From contig CAJTXE010000017.1 in the NCBI GenBank assembly GCA_910580225.1, positions 19,460 to 83,459 on the forward strand: a stretch of 64,000 nucleotides of DNA. The letters are read 5' to 3'. The position numbers and the translations under genes are program-made. Position 1 is the stretch's first letter. Each line of letters begins with the position of its first letter. This stretch comes from an uncultured Acetatifactor sp. (GTDB lineage: Bacteria; Bacillota; Clostridia; Lachnospirales; Lachnospiraceae). The notes under the pieces were generated by a model, which had not been told where the DNA came from, searched no databases, and saw only the letters and a program-made list of their open reading frames with translations. Positions 34,644-43,461 of the stretch are shown piece by piece.

Positions 34644-35867
34644 ATGAATATGATCAAATTTCTGAAGTATGTGAGAGGGTATCTGCGCATCCGCCTGTGG
34701 GGGTTTTCACCGGAACGGTTTATGAATCTGTGCAGCAACAGAGGAATCCTGCTGTGGGATATCGTCCGGGAGGGGGATGCCTATTATATGTGCATCAGTC
34801 TGAAAGGATTCTGGGAGCTGAAGCCCATACTTAAGAAAACGGGGACAAGGGTAGCCATATTGGAAAGATATGGACTGCCCTTTTTCATTCCCCGTTTATT
34901 ACAGAGGAAGATATTTATACTGGGTTTGATTGCGGCTATCGCATTCTGGATTATTTCCTCTTTTTACATATGGGATATAGAACTCACAGGAAATCTGCGT
35001 ATCACAGAGGATATTTTTCAGAGCTTTCTGAAGGAAAATCAGGTGACGGTAGGCATGCGCAGGGATGAGCTGGATATCGGTGAGCTGGAAAAGGAGATTC
35101 GAAGGCAATTTCCGGAGGTTACATGGGCATCCGCAAAATTGGAAGGTACCAGACTGAAGATCGATATCAAAGAGAATGATGCCCCCATTGTCGTTGAAAA
35201 ACCGGAAACGACTGCAGGAACCGATCTGGTTGCGGAGTGTGACGGCACAGTGGCGGCAATCATTGTCCGCAGCGGTGTTCCGCTGGTTTCCATAGGGGAT
35301 GTGGTAGAGGCGGGGACAATTCTGGTGGAAGGCAGGGTTCCTGTTTTTAATGAAGACAAAACCGTGCGGGAGTATACTTATGTGGATGCGGACGCGGATA
35401 TTTTACTGGAACATACCAGGTATTATACGGAAGAACTGCCCATTGACTATATCAGAAAGGAGTATACGGGCAGACAGAAGGAGCATTTTTATCTTAAGCT
35501 GGGAAGCCGAATCTGGAAATTACCGGAAGAGCCGCCTTTCCTGGTATATGACAGCGTCATGAAGGAGACCAGGCCGCTGGCGCTTGAAAAACTGAATATA
35601 TCTGTATTTTGGGGAACGGTGACGCATCGGGAATACCAGAATACGGAGCATGACTATACCAGGGAAGAGGCAGAAGCGCTTCTTAATCAAAAATTAATGG
35701 ATTTTCTTGCAGATTTAGAAGAAAAAGGGGTACAAATTATTGAAAAAGATGTTAGAATAAATAAGAATGACACATCATGGGTCATGGAGGGAGCCTTTCT
35801 GGTGCGTGAGCCTGTTACCGGGCGTGAGGAGACGACAAGGATGGATATGGGAGAAACGAATGAATGA
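34644..35867 (+). CDS. yqfD: sporulation protein YqfD
   Basis: 407 residues. The N-terminal cytoplasmic part (GFSPERFMNLCSNRGILLWDI) is followed by one membrane segment (about 92-110, IFILGLIAAIAFWIISSFYIW) and a large outer domain beginning DIELTGNLRITEDIFQSFL. Family role: sporulation, mother-cell membrane. ATG at 34644 follows GGGGAAGGG at about 12 bp; a GTG at 34632 is also possible. The stop overlaps the phoH start by 8 bp. Confidence 0.9.
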   Translation: MNMIKFLKYVRGYLRIRLWGFSPERFMNLCSNRGILLWDIVREGDAYYMCISLKGFWELKPILKKTGTRVAILERYGLPFFIPRLLQRKIFILGLIAAIAFWIISSFYIWDIELTGNLRITEDIFQSFLKENQVTVGMRRDELDIGELEKEIRRQFPEVTWASAKLEGTRLKIDIKENDAPIVVEKPETTAGTDLVAECDGTVAAIIVRSGVPLVSIGDVVEAGTILVEGRVPVFNEDKTVREYTYVDADADILLEHTRYYTEELPIDYIRKEYTGRQKEHFYLKLGSRIWKLPEEPPFLVYDSVMKETRPLALEKLNISVFWGTVTHREYQNTEHDYTREEAEALLNQKLMDFLADLEEKGVQIIEKDVRINKNDTSWVMEGAFLVREPVTGREETTRMDMGETNE

Positions 35868-36882
35868 TTTTGTGATGAAACTGGATATGTCTACAGAACA
35901 TATGCAGAAAATATTCGGTATGCAGGATGCATACGTGAAGAAACTGGAACGGGATTTCGATGTGGCTGTCATAGACCGCAACGGATCTATTATGATCACA
36001 GGCGCCGAAGAGAACGTCAGGAAAGCGGAAAGTGTTCTGCGGGAACTGGCGGTGCTCTCCGGCCGTGGAAATGAGATAGAGGAGCAGAGTGTGGATTACG
36101 CGATTACATTGGGAATGGAAGAGAAGGAAGGCATGTTGACGCAGATGGATGAGGACTGCATCTGCCATACGGTGAACGGCAAACCGGTGAAGCCCAAAAC
36201 GCTGGGGCAGAAAGCCTATGTGGATGCCATCCGGAACAATATGCTGGTGTTTGGTCTGGGGCCTGCAGGAACGGGGAAAACCTATCTGGCTATGGCTATG
36301 GCGATCAGCGCATTCAAGAATGACGAGGTGAGCAGGATCATCCTGACCAGGCCTGCCATAGAAGCGGGAGAAAAGCTTGGTTTTCTCCCGGGAGACTTGC
36401 AGAGCAAGGTGGATCCGTATCTGCGTCCCCTCTATGATGCGCTGTATCAGATCATGGGAGCGGAGAGCTTTACCAAAAATATGGAGAAAGGCCTTATCGA
36501 AGTGGCGCCTCTGGCCTATATGAGAGGACGTACTTTGGATAATGCCTATATTATTCTGGACGAGGCGCAGAATACCACGCCTGCCCAGATGAAGATGTTC
36601 CTGACCCGAATCGGCTTTGGGTCCAAAGTGGTGGTGACAGGGGATAATTCTCAGAAGGATCTTCCCGTGGGAACAAAATCGGGCTTGGATATTGCGGCGA
36701 GGGTGCTGATGGGAATTGATGACATCGCGTTCTGCACCTTGACCAGCAAGGACGTGGTGCGTCATCCGCTGGTGCAGAAGATCGTCCAGGCCTACGAAAC
36801 ATTTGAGGCCAGGGAAGAGCGGGGCAGGCAGCGGGAGAAGGAGCGGACGGGACGCAGCGTGAGGTACGGAAGAAAGTCCTGA
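35860..36882 (+). CDS. phoH: PhoH-family ATPase (YbeZ type)
   Basis: 340 residues. A short KH-like N-terminal region (DVAVIDRNGSIMITGAEENVRKAESVL) precedes the PhoH ATPase: GPAGTGKTYLAMAMA, TRPAIEAGEKLGFLPGDL, IILDEAQNTTPAQMKMFLTR and VVTGDNSQKDLP. PhoH/YbeZ binds ATP and RNA and works with YbeY in ribosome and RNA maturation. ATG overlaps the end of yqfD. A structured 190-bp gap separates it from ybeY, where direct adjacency is common. Confidence 0.93.
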   Translation: MNDFVMKLDMSTEHMQKIFGMQDAYVKKLERDFDVAVIDRNGSIMITGAEENVRKAESVLRELAVLSGRGNEIEEQSVDYAITLGMEEKEGMLTQMDEDCICHTVNGKPVKPKTLGQKAYVDAIRNNMLVFGLGPAGTGKTYLAMAMAISAFKNDEVSRIILTRPAIEAGEKLGFLPGDLQSKVDPYLRPLYDALYQIMGAESFTKNMEKGLIEVAPLAYMRGRTLDNAYIILDEAQNTTPAQMKMFLTRIGFGSKVVVTGDNSQKDLPVGTKSGLDIAARVLMGIDDIAFCTLTSKDVVRHPLVQKIVQAYETFEAREERGRQREKERTGRSVRYGRKS

Positions 36883-36912
36883 ATAATCTATTTTTCGGAA
36901 AGCCGTGTAGGG

Positions 36913-37007
36913 GGGCATTACAGTCCGGATGCGAAATGTCAGGAACCGTTTTTTACAGCATCTGTCCGGACCGTATCTGGAATAATGCCCGGCTGTGTTT
37001 TTCAGCC
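36913..37007. repeat. structured intergenic element between phoH and ybeY
   Basis: Outer stem GGGCATTA (36913-36920) with TAATGCCC (36983-36990), 8 of 8. Inner stem GTCCGGATGC (36923-36932) with GCAT..CCGGAC (36958-36971), one bulge. A further hairpin GGCTG/CAGCC (36991-37007) follows. Could be an intergenic RNA structure, a processing site or a small repeat element; no U-tract, so it is not a simple terminator. Confidence 0.55.
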
Positions 37008-37071
37008 AGGTATTGTTCTGCTGATCATGGTAACAGGAGAGCGGAGACAGATTGAAAACAGGAGGTTTGAC

Positions 37072-37572
37072 ATGACTTTGTATGTGGAAAATGAGACACA
37101 GAAAATACTTCCTTTTCCCGTGGAGGAGACGGTGTCTCTGGTGTGCGGAGCTGTTCTGGAGGAAGAGAACTGTCCTTATGAAGTACAGGTTAATGTAGTG
37201 ATCACGGACAATGACGGGATCCGGGAGCTTAACCGGGAGTATCGCGCTGTAGATCGGGAGACAGATGTGCTGTCTTTCCCTAATGTGGATTTTTCCAGGG
37301 AAGGAGTCTTTGAGATTGATGAGGACAATGAGGCGGACTATTTTGATCCGGACACAGGGGAACTGATTCTGGGGGATATTATGATCTCAGTAGACAGAGT
37401 TTTCAGTCAGGCAGAAAGCTTCGGGCACAGCGTCAGAAGAGAATTTGCTTTTCTTGTGGCACATAGTATGCTGCATTTGTGCGGGTATGACCATATGGAA
37501 GATGACGAACGTATAGTTATGGAGAGAAAACAGGAAGAGATATTGACAAAACTGGAAATTACAAGAGAATGA
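37072..37572 (+). CDS. ybeY: endoribonuclease / rRNA maturation factor YbeY
   Basis: 166 residues. Zinc site HSMLHLCGYDHMEDDE (HxxxHxxxxxH), preceded by NREYRAVDRETDVLSFP and LILGDIMIS, the family's invariant segments. Acts in 16S rRNA 3'-end maturation and ribosome quality control. ATG at 37072 follows AGGAGG. An acidic insert (FEIDEDNEADYFDPDTGE, about 77-94) is as seen in clostridial members. The flippase gene starts 14 bp after its stop. Confidence 0.94.
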   Translation: MTLYVENETQKILPFPVEETVSLVCGAVLEEENCPYEVQVNVVITDNDGIRELNREYRAVDRETDVLSFPNVDFSREGVFEIDEDNEADYFDPDTGELILGDIMISVDRVFSQAESFGHSVRREFAFLVAHSMLHLCGYDHMEDDERIVMERKQEEILTKLEITRE

Positions 37573-37586
37573 TCGAGGGATAACGG

Positions 37587-39383
37587 ATGAATCAGGCGGA
37601 GATAAAGAGACAGCAGACGGAAGAGATGGCCGGTATACTGACTCTGATCACGGTATTTATATTGGGAAACCGGATGCAAGAAGGCGGAATTACGTACATG
37701 ACGGCAGCAGTTTCCATCTGCATGCTGGCAGGAATTGCTGTCTGCGGTCAATTGTCAGACGGATTGGGCAGAATCCTGAGGAGCAGGAGAAATAAAGGGC
37801 AGTATAAAAGTGTATTGATGATACGGAAGAGTACCCTGCTTTTTCAGACAGCTTTGGGACTGGCAGGAATGCTGGTGGTGTTGTTTCTGGCCAGGAGTAT
37901 AGCGGATGCTTTTTTCCGGATTCCTTACAGCGCGTTCATCCTGATGTCACTGGCTCCCATGGTGTTGCTTCGGACGGTTTCCTGTGTACTGCAGGGATAT
38001 TTTCAGGGGGAAGGTGCGGAACTGCCAAGAGCTGTGTCCGGGATTCTGCGGCAGATTCTCATATTGGGTTTTGGACTATTGTTTTCTAATTTAACTGGCG
38101 GCTATGGAGCAAAAGTCAGTAGGCTGCTTCGGGAAGAGAACTATGCGGTTATGTACAGTTGTATGGGAATTGCACTGGGGGTCTGTGTGGCGGAAGTGCT
38201 TATCCTTTTGTTCCTGACCGTCCTGTTCAGGGGAAGCCGGAGCAAGGAGAAAAAACTGAAACGGGACGGCATGTACGCCGGGGAGTCCTGGCGGGACTGT
38301 GTCTTTGGCCTGTGCACTGCCAGATGGCCCAGGTTTCTGACGGAGCTGTTATCCTTTCTGCCGCTGGTATTGGGCCTGTTTTTCTTTGGAAGGAAGGCAG
38401 GGGAGGTCACGGTGTCGGAAGCGGGTTTTGCGGGGAGAGTGATGGGTGTCCTGGAAGCTATGGGTGCGCTGCATGCCTTCGGGGCAGTGCCGGAGACAGA
38501 TTTTATGGGGAGAGCCTTGGGGGCCCTGGAGGCGGTGGGTGCGCTGCATGCCTTCAGAACAACCGTGCCGGGTTCCGGAGCTGCAGTTGATACTGCCGCT
38601 GCATCTGGTGGGATATTGGCACCATATGATACTTACATAGGAAAATATCTTGTCATCTGCGGTGTTCTGGTGTCAGTGCTGTCCATTTTGGTACTGCCGG
38701 TTCTGGGGAAGGTTTTTCTGTCGCTGCGGAGAGAGGAAAACCGGTTTGCAAGAACCGCTTTTCACAGCGGTTTCCATATCTGTCTGGTTCACGGGATCTT
38801 TCTGGCGGTGTATGTGGCAGTGATGGGAAGTCAGATTTCCGGTCTTTTGGGAGGAAAAGAGGAAGAGCTGGTACAGCAGATGCTTCAGGGAGGTTCGGCA
38901 GTGATTGTTCTGGCACCGCTTTCCGCTTATTTTGCCAGATTCCTGCTGGTTATGGGAAGAAAATATCTGCTGCTGGGTGCCGTAGGCATGGCGGATGTGG
39001 TATTTACAGTCATCATGGTACTGTTTTCCGGGTCTGGTATTTTATCACTGGTTTACGGCGGCGTGGCGGCAGCACTGGTATTGAGTATTACGCTGGGTGT
39101 GCTTTCCTACAGGCAGCTGCGGCTGCGTATGGACTGGATGGGAGGACTGGCTGTGCCGTTGGGGGCGGGCGGGGTGACCGTTCTGCTGTGCATGCTGTTA
39201 AACAGGCTCTTTGGTGCTGCTCTGGGAGGGCTGCCGATGCTGTTGATTGTCTTGATTGTTTCTGGTGTCGTGTATTGGGGGATGCTTCTGGTACTTCGGA
39301 ATTTCAGGGAACCGGAGCTGGAGATTATCCCAGGCGGGCAGTTTTTAAGCCGGCTTGGTCAGCTTATGCATCTGTATTCATAA
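37587..39383 (+). CDS. SpoVB/MurJ-like (MVF family) membrane flippase
   Basis: 598 residues with about 13-14 hydrophobic segments. APMVLLRTVSCVLQGYFQGEGAELPRAVSGILRQILILGFGLLF corresponds to the GYxQG/SQxxEQ region of SpoVB-type polysaccharide flippases. N-terminus is atypical (no ...KLLGFFRR). It contains a large internal insert (about 270-345) with a 25-residue tandem repeat. Probably flips a lipid-linked glycan; a sporulation role is suggested only by the neighbourhood. Likely cotranscribed with ybeY. Confidence 0.68.
   Translation: MNQAEIKRQQTEEMAGILTLITVFILGNRMQEGGITYMTAAVSICMLAGIAVCGQLSDGLGRILRSRRNKGQYKSVLMIRKSTLLFQTALGLAGMLVVLFLARSIADAFFRIPYSAFILMSLAPMVLLRTVSCVLQGYFQGEGAELPRAVSGILRQILILGFGLLFSNLTGGYGAKVSRLLREENYAVMYSCMGIALGVCVAEVLILLFLTVLFRGSRSKEKKLKRDGMYAGESWRDCVFGLCTARWPRFLTELLSFLPLVLGLFFFGRKAGEVTVSEAGFAGRVMGVLEAMGALHAFGAVPETDFMGRALGALEAVGALHAFRTTVPGSGAAVDTAAASGGILAPYDTYIGKYLVICGVLVSVLSILVLPVLGKVFLSLRREENRFARTAFHSGFHICLVHGIFLAVYVAVMGSQISGLLGGKEEELVQQMLQGGSAVIVLAPLSAYFARFLLVMGRKYLLLGAVGMADVVFTVIMVLFSGSGILSLVYGGVAAALVLSITLGVLSYRQLRLRMDWMGGLAVPLGAGGVTVLLCMLLNRLFGAALGGLPMLLIVLIVSGVVYWGMLLVLRNFREPELEIIPGGQFLSRLGQLMHLYS
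38432..38555 (+). repeat. 75-bp-period tandem duplication inside the flippase gene
   Basis: Two 49-bp copies (38432-38480, 38507-38555), spaced 75 bp apart and in frame, encode GRVMGVLEAMGALHAF and GRALGALEAVGALHAF. The second half of each (GTGCGCTGCATGCCTTC) is identical. Confidence 0.85.
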
Positions 39384-39496
39384 GCTCAGGGGTGTTTGGG
39401 TGCTGCACTGCATTGGAAAATATTCGAAAAATTGAATAAACAGGATAAAAAAGGCTGATACTGAAGAATACGAAGAAAGAATGCCGGGAAGACGGC

Positions 39497-40228
39497 ATGG
39501 GGGTCAGTATGAAATTAGTTAAAAGTATCAGCTTATTTATCCTGTATCCGTTGTGTATGCTGGGTTTGGGGTTCTATGCAGGCGTGGAGACATCCCGCTT
39601 CTTTTATCCGGCAGAGCAGGACAGTGAGGAATCCTCCCTGTTTGAAGGACTGCCTGTGGCAACCCGGGAGCCACAGGAGCAGGAGGAACCCATACCTGTG
39701 ACGGATGATCAATTTGATTACGGAATTGTGATGGAAGGAGAAGAGGATGCCGGGGAGGCAGCGGAGGAAGCGGCATTTTCTTCGGAGACCCTCTGTGTGG
39801 ATACGGATTATGTGCTGGAGGAGACAGATATTCTTCAGCATACCGTTGTGGAGACTACGTGGCGTCTTCCAGATAAATATGTGGGAATGAACCGGGAACA
39901 GTTCCTGCAGGCGATGGAGGTGTATGCGGCGTTTCCTCCATTGTCTGAACTGGAACGCGGGTTTGTAGGGCTGGAGGTACTTTCCTTTTCCAGGGAGCGG
40001 GTGGTAGTACAGATGAATTATAAATATATCCAGCCCAGCAGCAGTTTTTATCTGGCGGCATATGACAATAAAATCATCGTTTATCTGGAAGACAGAAAGA
40101 CCGTATATATCGAAACAGGTATTCCGCTGGATTCACTGCCGGTCAAGCTACAGCAAAGCATTATAGATATGATGTGGATTGAGAACGAGGAGAAGCTGTA
40201 TGATTTCCTGGAAAATTACTCCAGTTAA
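39497..40228 (+). CDS. membrane-anchored protein of unknown function
   Basis: 243 residues. One N-terminal membrane segment (about 8-28, ISLFILYPLCMLGLGFYAGV), then an acidic low-complexity stretch (about 38-95) and a C-terminal domain (about 97-243) with YVLEETD, TTWRLPDKYVGMNREQFLQAM, PPLSELERGFVGLEVLSFS and DSLPVKLQQSIIDMMWI. I do not recognise it. It faces outside or the intermembrane space of a spore. Two ATGs (39497, 39509) have equally good G-rich sites. A possible forespore-type promoter lies upstream (GAATA at 39434, GATACTG at 39457), which would fit a sporulation role, but this is weak. Confidence 0.6.
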   Translation: MGVSMKLVKSISLFILYPLCMLGLGFYAGVETSRFFYPAEQDSEESSLFEGLPVATREPQEQEEPIPVTDDQFDYGIVMEGEEDAGEAAEEAAFSSETLCVDTDYVLEETDILQHTVVETTWRLPDKYVGMNREQFLQAMEVYAAFPPLSELERGFVGLEVLSFSRERVVVQMNYKYIQPSSSFYLAAYDNKIIVYLEDRKTVYIETGIPLDSLPVKLQQSIIDMMWIENEEKLYDFLENYSS

Positions 40229-40303
40229 ATGCAGCTGTTTCCAGGGGCCGGACACAATGTTTTTCAGCGTGCTGTCCGAAGGATCCAAAAAGAGGAAAAA
40301 CAG

Positions 40304-41527
40304 ATGAAACATACGGTTGGGATTGTGGGAGGCGGTGCTGCCGGAATGATGGCGGCAATTACGGCGGTGGGTCAGGGAGCGGATGTGACACTGCTGGAGG
40401 GAAACGACAGGCTGGGGAGAAAGCTGCTGTCCACGGGAAACGGAAAGTGCAACCTGGGAAATGAAAAGCTGGGTTTGGACAACTACTACACGAAGTCTCC
40501 GAATATTTTAGCCAATTGCCTGAAGCGATTTGGGACGGAAGAGACGCTTGCTTTTTTTCAGGAGATCGGTTTGCTGGTGAAGCGCCGGAACGGATATCTG
40601 TATCCCATGTCCGAACAGGCGTCTTCCGTGCAGGATGTATTGCGTTACCGGCTGGGACAGCTGGGGGTGGATGTGATTACGGATTGCAGGGTTCAACAGA
40701 TCGGGATTTGGAGAAAGGCCGAAATCCGGTTGGAGACCGGGAAGAAATCATTTACTTTTGACCGCGTTATCCTGGCGTGCGGCGGGTGTGCGGCGCCGAA
40801 GACCGGTTCTGACGGCAGCGGATATAAGCTGGCGGAACAGTTGGGGCATCACTTGGTTCCGGTGGTGCCTGCGCTGGTACAGCTGCGGTGCAGGGAGGAT
40901 TATCTGAAAGCCGTAGCAGGGGTCCGGACGGATGCGATGCTGACTGTCACGTCGGGCGGAAAGTGCGTGGCGCGGGAGCGGGGAGAGCTGCAGCTGACAG
41001 AGCATGGGGTTTCGGGTATTCCGGTATTTCAGATCAGCCGTGTGGTGAATTACATATTACGGGAAAATAGAAAAGCGGAAATCACCATGGACTTTCTGCC
41101 GGAGTATTCGGCGGATTCGTATGCGCGTCTTCAGACAGAAAGAGCGTCGCTGGAGAGAGGGCGCACTGTGGAGGAATTTTTTTCCGGTCTGCTGAATAAG
41201 AAGCTTATGCTTTTGTTTTTCAGACTGGCGGGACTGCGCGCAGCGGAAGCTGTCTCGGAGGCAGATCCGGAAAAGATAAGCCGGGTATATGGTCTCATGA
41301 GACAGTGGACGGTTCATGTGACAGGCAGTCATCCTTTCGAGAATGCCCAGGTGTGTGCCGGGGGTGTACCCCTGGAGGAAGTTACGGAGCATCTGGAATC
41401 ACGGAAGGCTCCCGGCATCTATTTTGCAGGAGAACTTTTGGACGTAGACGGTAAATGCGGAGGGTATAATCTCCAATGGGCCTGGTGCAGCGGCTATATT
41501 GCCGGAACGGCGGCGGCCCGGCTATAA
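40304..41527 (+). CDS. HI0933/YhiN-family flavoprotein
   Basis: 407 residues. N-terminal FAD site VGIVGGGAAGMMAAITA, then LLEGNDRLGRKLLSTGNGKCNL and C-terminal GIYFAGELLDVDGKCGGYNLQWAWCSGYIAG, the diagnostic HI0933 sequences. Aminoacetone- or baiN-type reactions have been suggested for relatives; the activity here is unknown. ATG at 40304 follows AGAGGAAAAA. Next gene is another FAD protein. Confidence 0.9.
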   Translation: MKHTVGIVGGGAAGMMAAITAVGQGADVTLLEGNDRLGRKLLSTGNGKCNLGNEKLGLDNYYTKSPNILANCLKRFGTEETLAFFQEIGLLVKRRNGYLYPMSEQASSVQDVLRYRLGQLGVDVITDCRVQQIGIWRKAEIRLETGKKSFTFDRVILACGGCAAPKTGSDGSGYKLAEQLGHHLVPVVPALVQLRCREDYLKAVAGVRTDAMLTVTSGGKCVARERGELQLTEHGVSGIPVFQISRVVNYILRENRKAEITMDFLPEYSADSYARLQTERASLERGRTVEEFFSGLLNKKLMLLFFRLAGLRAAEAVSEADPEKISRVYGLMRQWTVHVTGSHPFENAQVCAGGVPLEEVTEHLESRKAPGIYFAGELLDVDGKCGGYNLQWAWCSGYIAGTAAARL

Positions 41528-41629
41528 ATCAGGAATCCGCCGCAGTACCGGGCTTTAGGTATGCCCCAGGGAAAGGCAGTTGTGGATGGTTTCTGAAAAG
41601 ACTTCTTCAAGGGTAAAGGAAATGGATAT

Positions 41630-43309
41630 ATGCTTAGAGTCAATCAGGTAAAAGTAAGGCCGGGACATTCCGATTCGGATTTGAAACGGAGTGCAGCTGA
41701 ATTGCTGCGGGTTCCGAAACAGGATATCATGGCGTTGAAAATAATACGGCAATCCGTAGATGCCAGAAAGAAGCCTGAAATCTGGTTCCGTTATTCTCTG
41801 GATGTGACTGTCCGGGATGAGGAAAAAGTTCTCCGGAGATTTCGGGGAAAAGAGAATCTGGTATGCAGGACACAACAGAATGAATATCGATTTCCGGAAG
41901 CGGGGAAAGCCAGACAGACATGGCCTACGGTTATTGTGGGTACCGGTCCTGCGGGTCTGTTCTGCGGCTACTTCCTGGCACTTCATGGTTACCGGCCCAT
42001 TTTGCTGGAACGGGGGAAATGCGTGGAGGAACGCTGCAGAGATGTGGAGGAATTCTGGGAGAAAGGCAGGCTTTGGACAGGGTCCAACGTTCAGTTCGGG
42101 GAAGGCGGAGCCGGTACTTTCTCGGACGGAAAGCTGAATACGCTGGTGAAAGACCGGGATGGAAGAAACCGGGTCGTACTGGATACCTTTGTGAAATTTG
42201 GAGCACAGGAACGTATCTGCTATGATGCCAAACCGCATATCGGAACAGATGTTCTGCTTGGTGTGGTAAAGGGGATGCGTGAGGAGATTCTGCGCCTGGG
42301 AGGCCAGGTGCATTTTGAAAGTCAGGTGACGGATGTGGAAGTGAAGCAGGGCCATATCACAGGGGTCATCGTCAACGGGAACTGGAGAATCGACTGCCGG
42401 CAGTTGGTGCTGGCCATCGGTCACAGTGCAAGAGATACTTTCGCCATGCTGCATAAGAGACAGATTCCCATGGAGGCCAAAGCATTCGCAGTGGGGCTGC
42501 GGGTGGAACATCCTCAGGACATGATCAACGAAAACCAGTATGGAGCGGCGGACCCGGGCAGCCTGGGGGCGGCCTCATACAAAGTGGCTGCCAGGGCGAA
42601 GAACGGACGGGGCGTTTATTCTTTCTGTATGTGCCCGGGGGGTTATGTGGTGAATGCTTCTTCCGAGGAAGGATATACGGCGGTGAACGGGATGAGTTAC
42701 AGCGGACGGGACGGTGTGAATGCCAACAGCGCCGTGATCGTGACAGTGACACCGGAAGACTACGGCGAGTCCGGGCCTCTGGCCGGGATTGCCTTTCAGA
42801 GGCAGCTGGAGAGGAAGGCTTATGAAATCGGAGGAGGCAGGATTCCGGTTCAGCGCTATGAAGATTTCAGACGTCATGTGACAGGCAATGACAGGGATGG
42901 GAATCCGGATGGAATGGAAATTCGAACCAGATACGAAGATAATGATGTAGTCAAAAGGAGCGGACAGAGAGAGGGACTTGGAATCATACCCCAATGCAAG
43001 GGTGGATACCAATGGGCTGACGTGGACAGGATTCTTCCGGAGGCCTGTAATCTGGCCATTGTGGAAGGGATGGAAGCCTTTGCCGCACAGATCAGAGGAT
43101 TCAACAGGCCGGATGCCTGCCTGTCGGGAGTGGAAAGCCGTACGTCTTCTCCAGTCAGGATTCTGCGGGGGGAAGATATGCAATCCAAAATCAGAGGTTT
43201 ATACCCCTGCGGAGAAGGCGCAGGCTACGCGGGAGGGATCATGTCTGCAGCCATGGACGGGATTCGGGCGGCAGAGAGGATTGCAGCAGAATATACACCC
43301 GGGATCTGA
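41630..43309 (+). CDS. FAD-dependent oxidoreductase, COG2509 type
   Basis: 559 residues. An N-terminal domain of about 95 residues (MLRVNQVKVRPGHSDSDLKRSAAELL) precedes the FAD domain PTVIVGTGPAGLFCGYFLA, with NVQFGEGGAGTFSDGKLNT, AIGHSARDTF and the C-terminal GLYPCGEGAGYAGGIMSAAMDGIRAAE. These are typical of uncharacterised NAD(FAD)-utilising dehydrogenases that occur widely in anaerobes. AAAGGA precedes the ATG by 9 bp. Confidence 0.9.
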   Translation: MLRVNQVKVRPGHSDSDLKRSAAELLRVPKQDIMALKIIRQSVDARKKPEIWFRYSLDVTVRDEEKVLRRFRGKENLVCRTQQNEYRFPEAGKARQTWPTVIVGTGPAGLFCGYFLALHGYRPILLERGKCVEERCRDVEEFWEKGRLWTGSNVQFGEGGAGTFSDGKLNTLVKDRDGRNRVVLDTFVKFGAQERICYDAKPHIGTDVLLGVVKGMREEILRLGGQVHFESQVTDVEVKQGHITGVIVNGNWRIDCRQLVLAIGHSARDTFAMLHKRQIPMEAKAFAVGLRVEHPQDMINENQYGAADPGSLGAASYKVAARAKNGRGVYSFCMCPGGYVVNASSEEGYTAVNGMSYSGRDGVNANSAVIVTVTPEDYGESGPLAGIAFQRQLERKAYEIGGGRIPVQRYEDFRRHVTGNDRDGNPDGMEIRTRYEDNDVVKRSGQREGLGIIPQCKGGYQWADVDRILPEACNLAIVEGMEAFAAQIRGFNRPDACLSGVESRTSSPVRILRGEDMQSKIRGLYPCGEGAGYAGGIMSAAMDGIRAAERIAAEYTPGI

Positions 43310-43318
43310 TCTTTCCGG

Positions 43319-43367
43319 TTCCGGTTTTACCGGATACAGTAATGTCTGAGCCGCTGCAAAACCGGAA
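43319..43367. repeat. inverted repeat between flavoprotein and hydrogenase genes
   Basis: TTCCGGTTTT (43319-43328) and AAAACCGGAA (43358-43367) are perfect complements around a 29-nt loop. No T-tract follows, so a terminator is uncertain. Confidence 0.55.
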
Positions 43368-43384
43368 TAGAATGCGATTGGGAC

Positions 43385-43413
43385 TTGCGCGAAGAAAGGA
43401 AATATGGTTTAAT
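43385..43413 (+). promoter_or_regulatory. possible hydrogenase promoter
   Basis: TTGCGC (43385-43390), 17 bp, TTTAAT (43408-43413). Moderate match only. Confidence 0.4.
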
Positions 43414-43461
43414 AATATCAGGTTGTATTGTTAAAAAAATATCACACAGGAGAGGTAGCCT

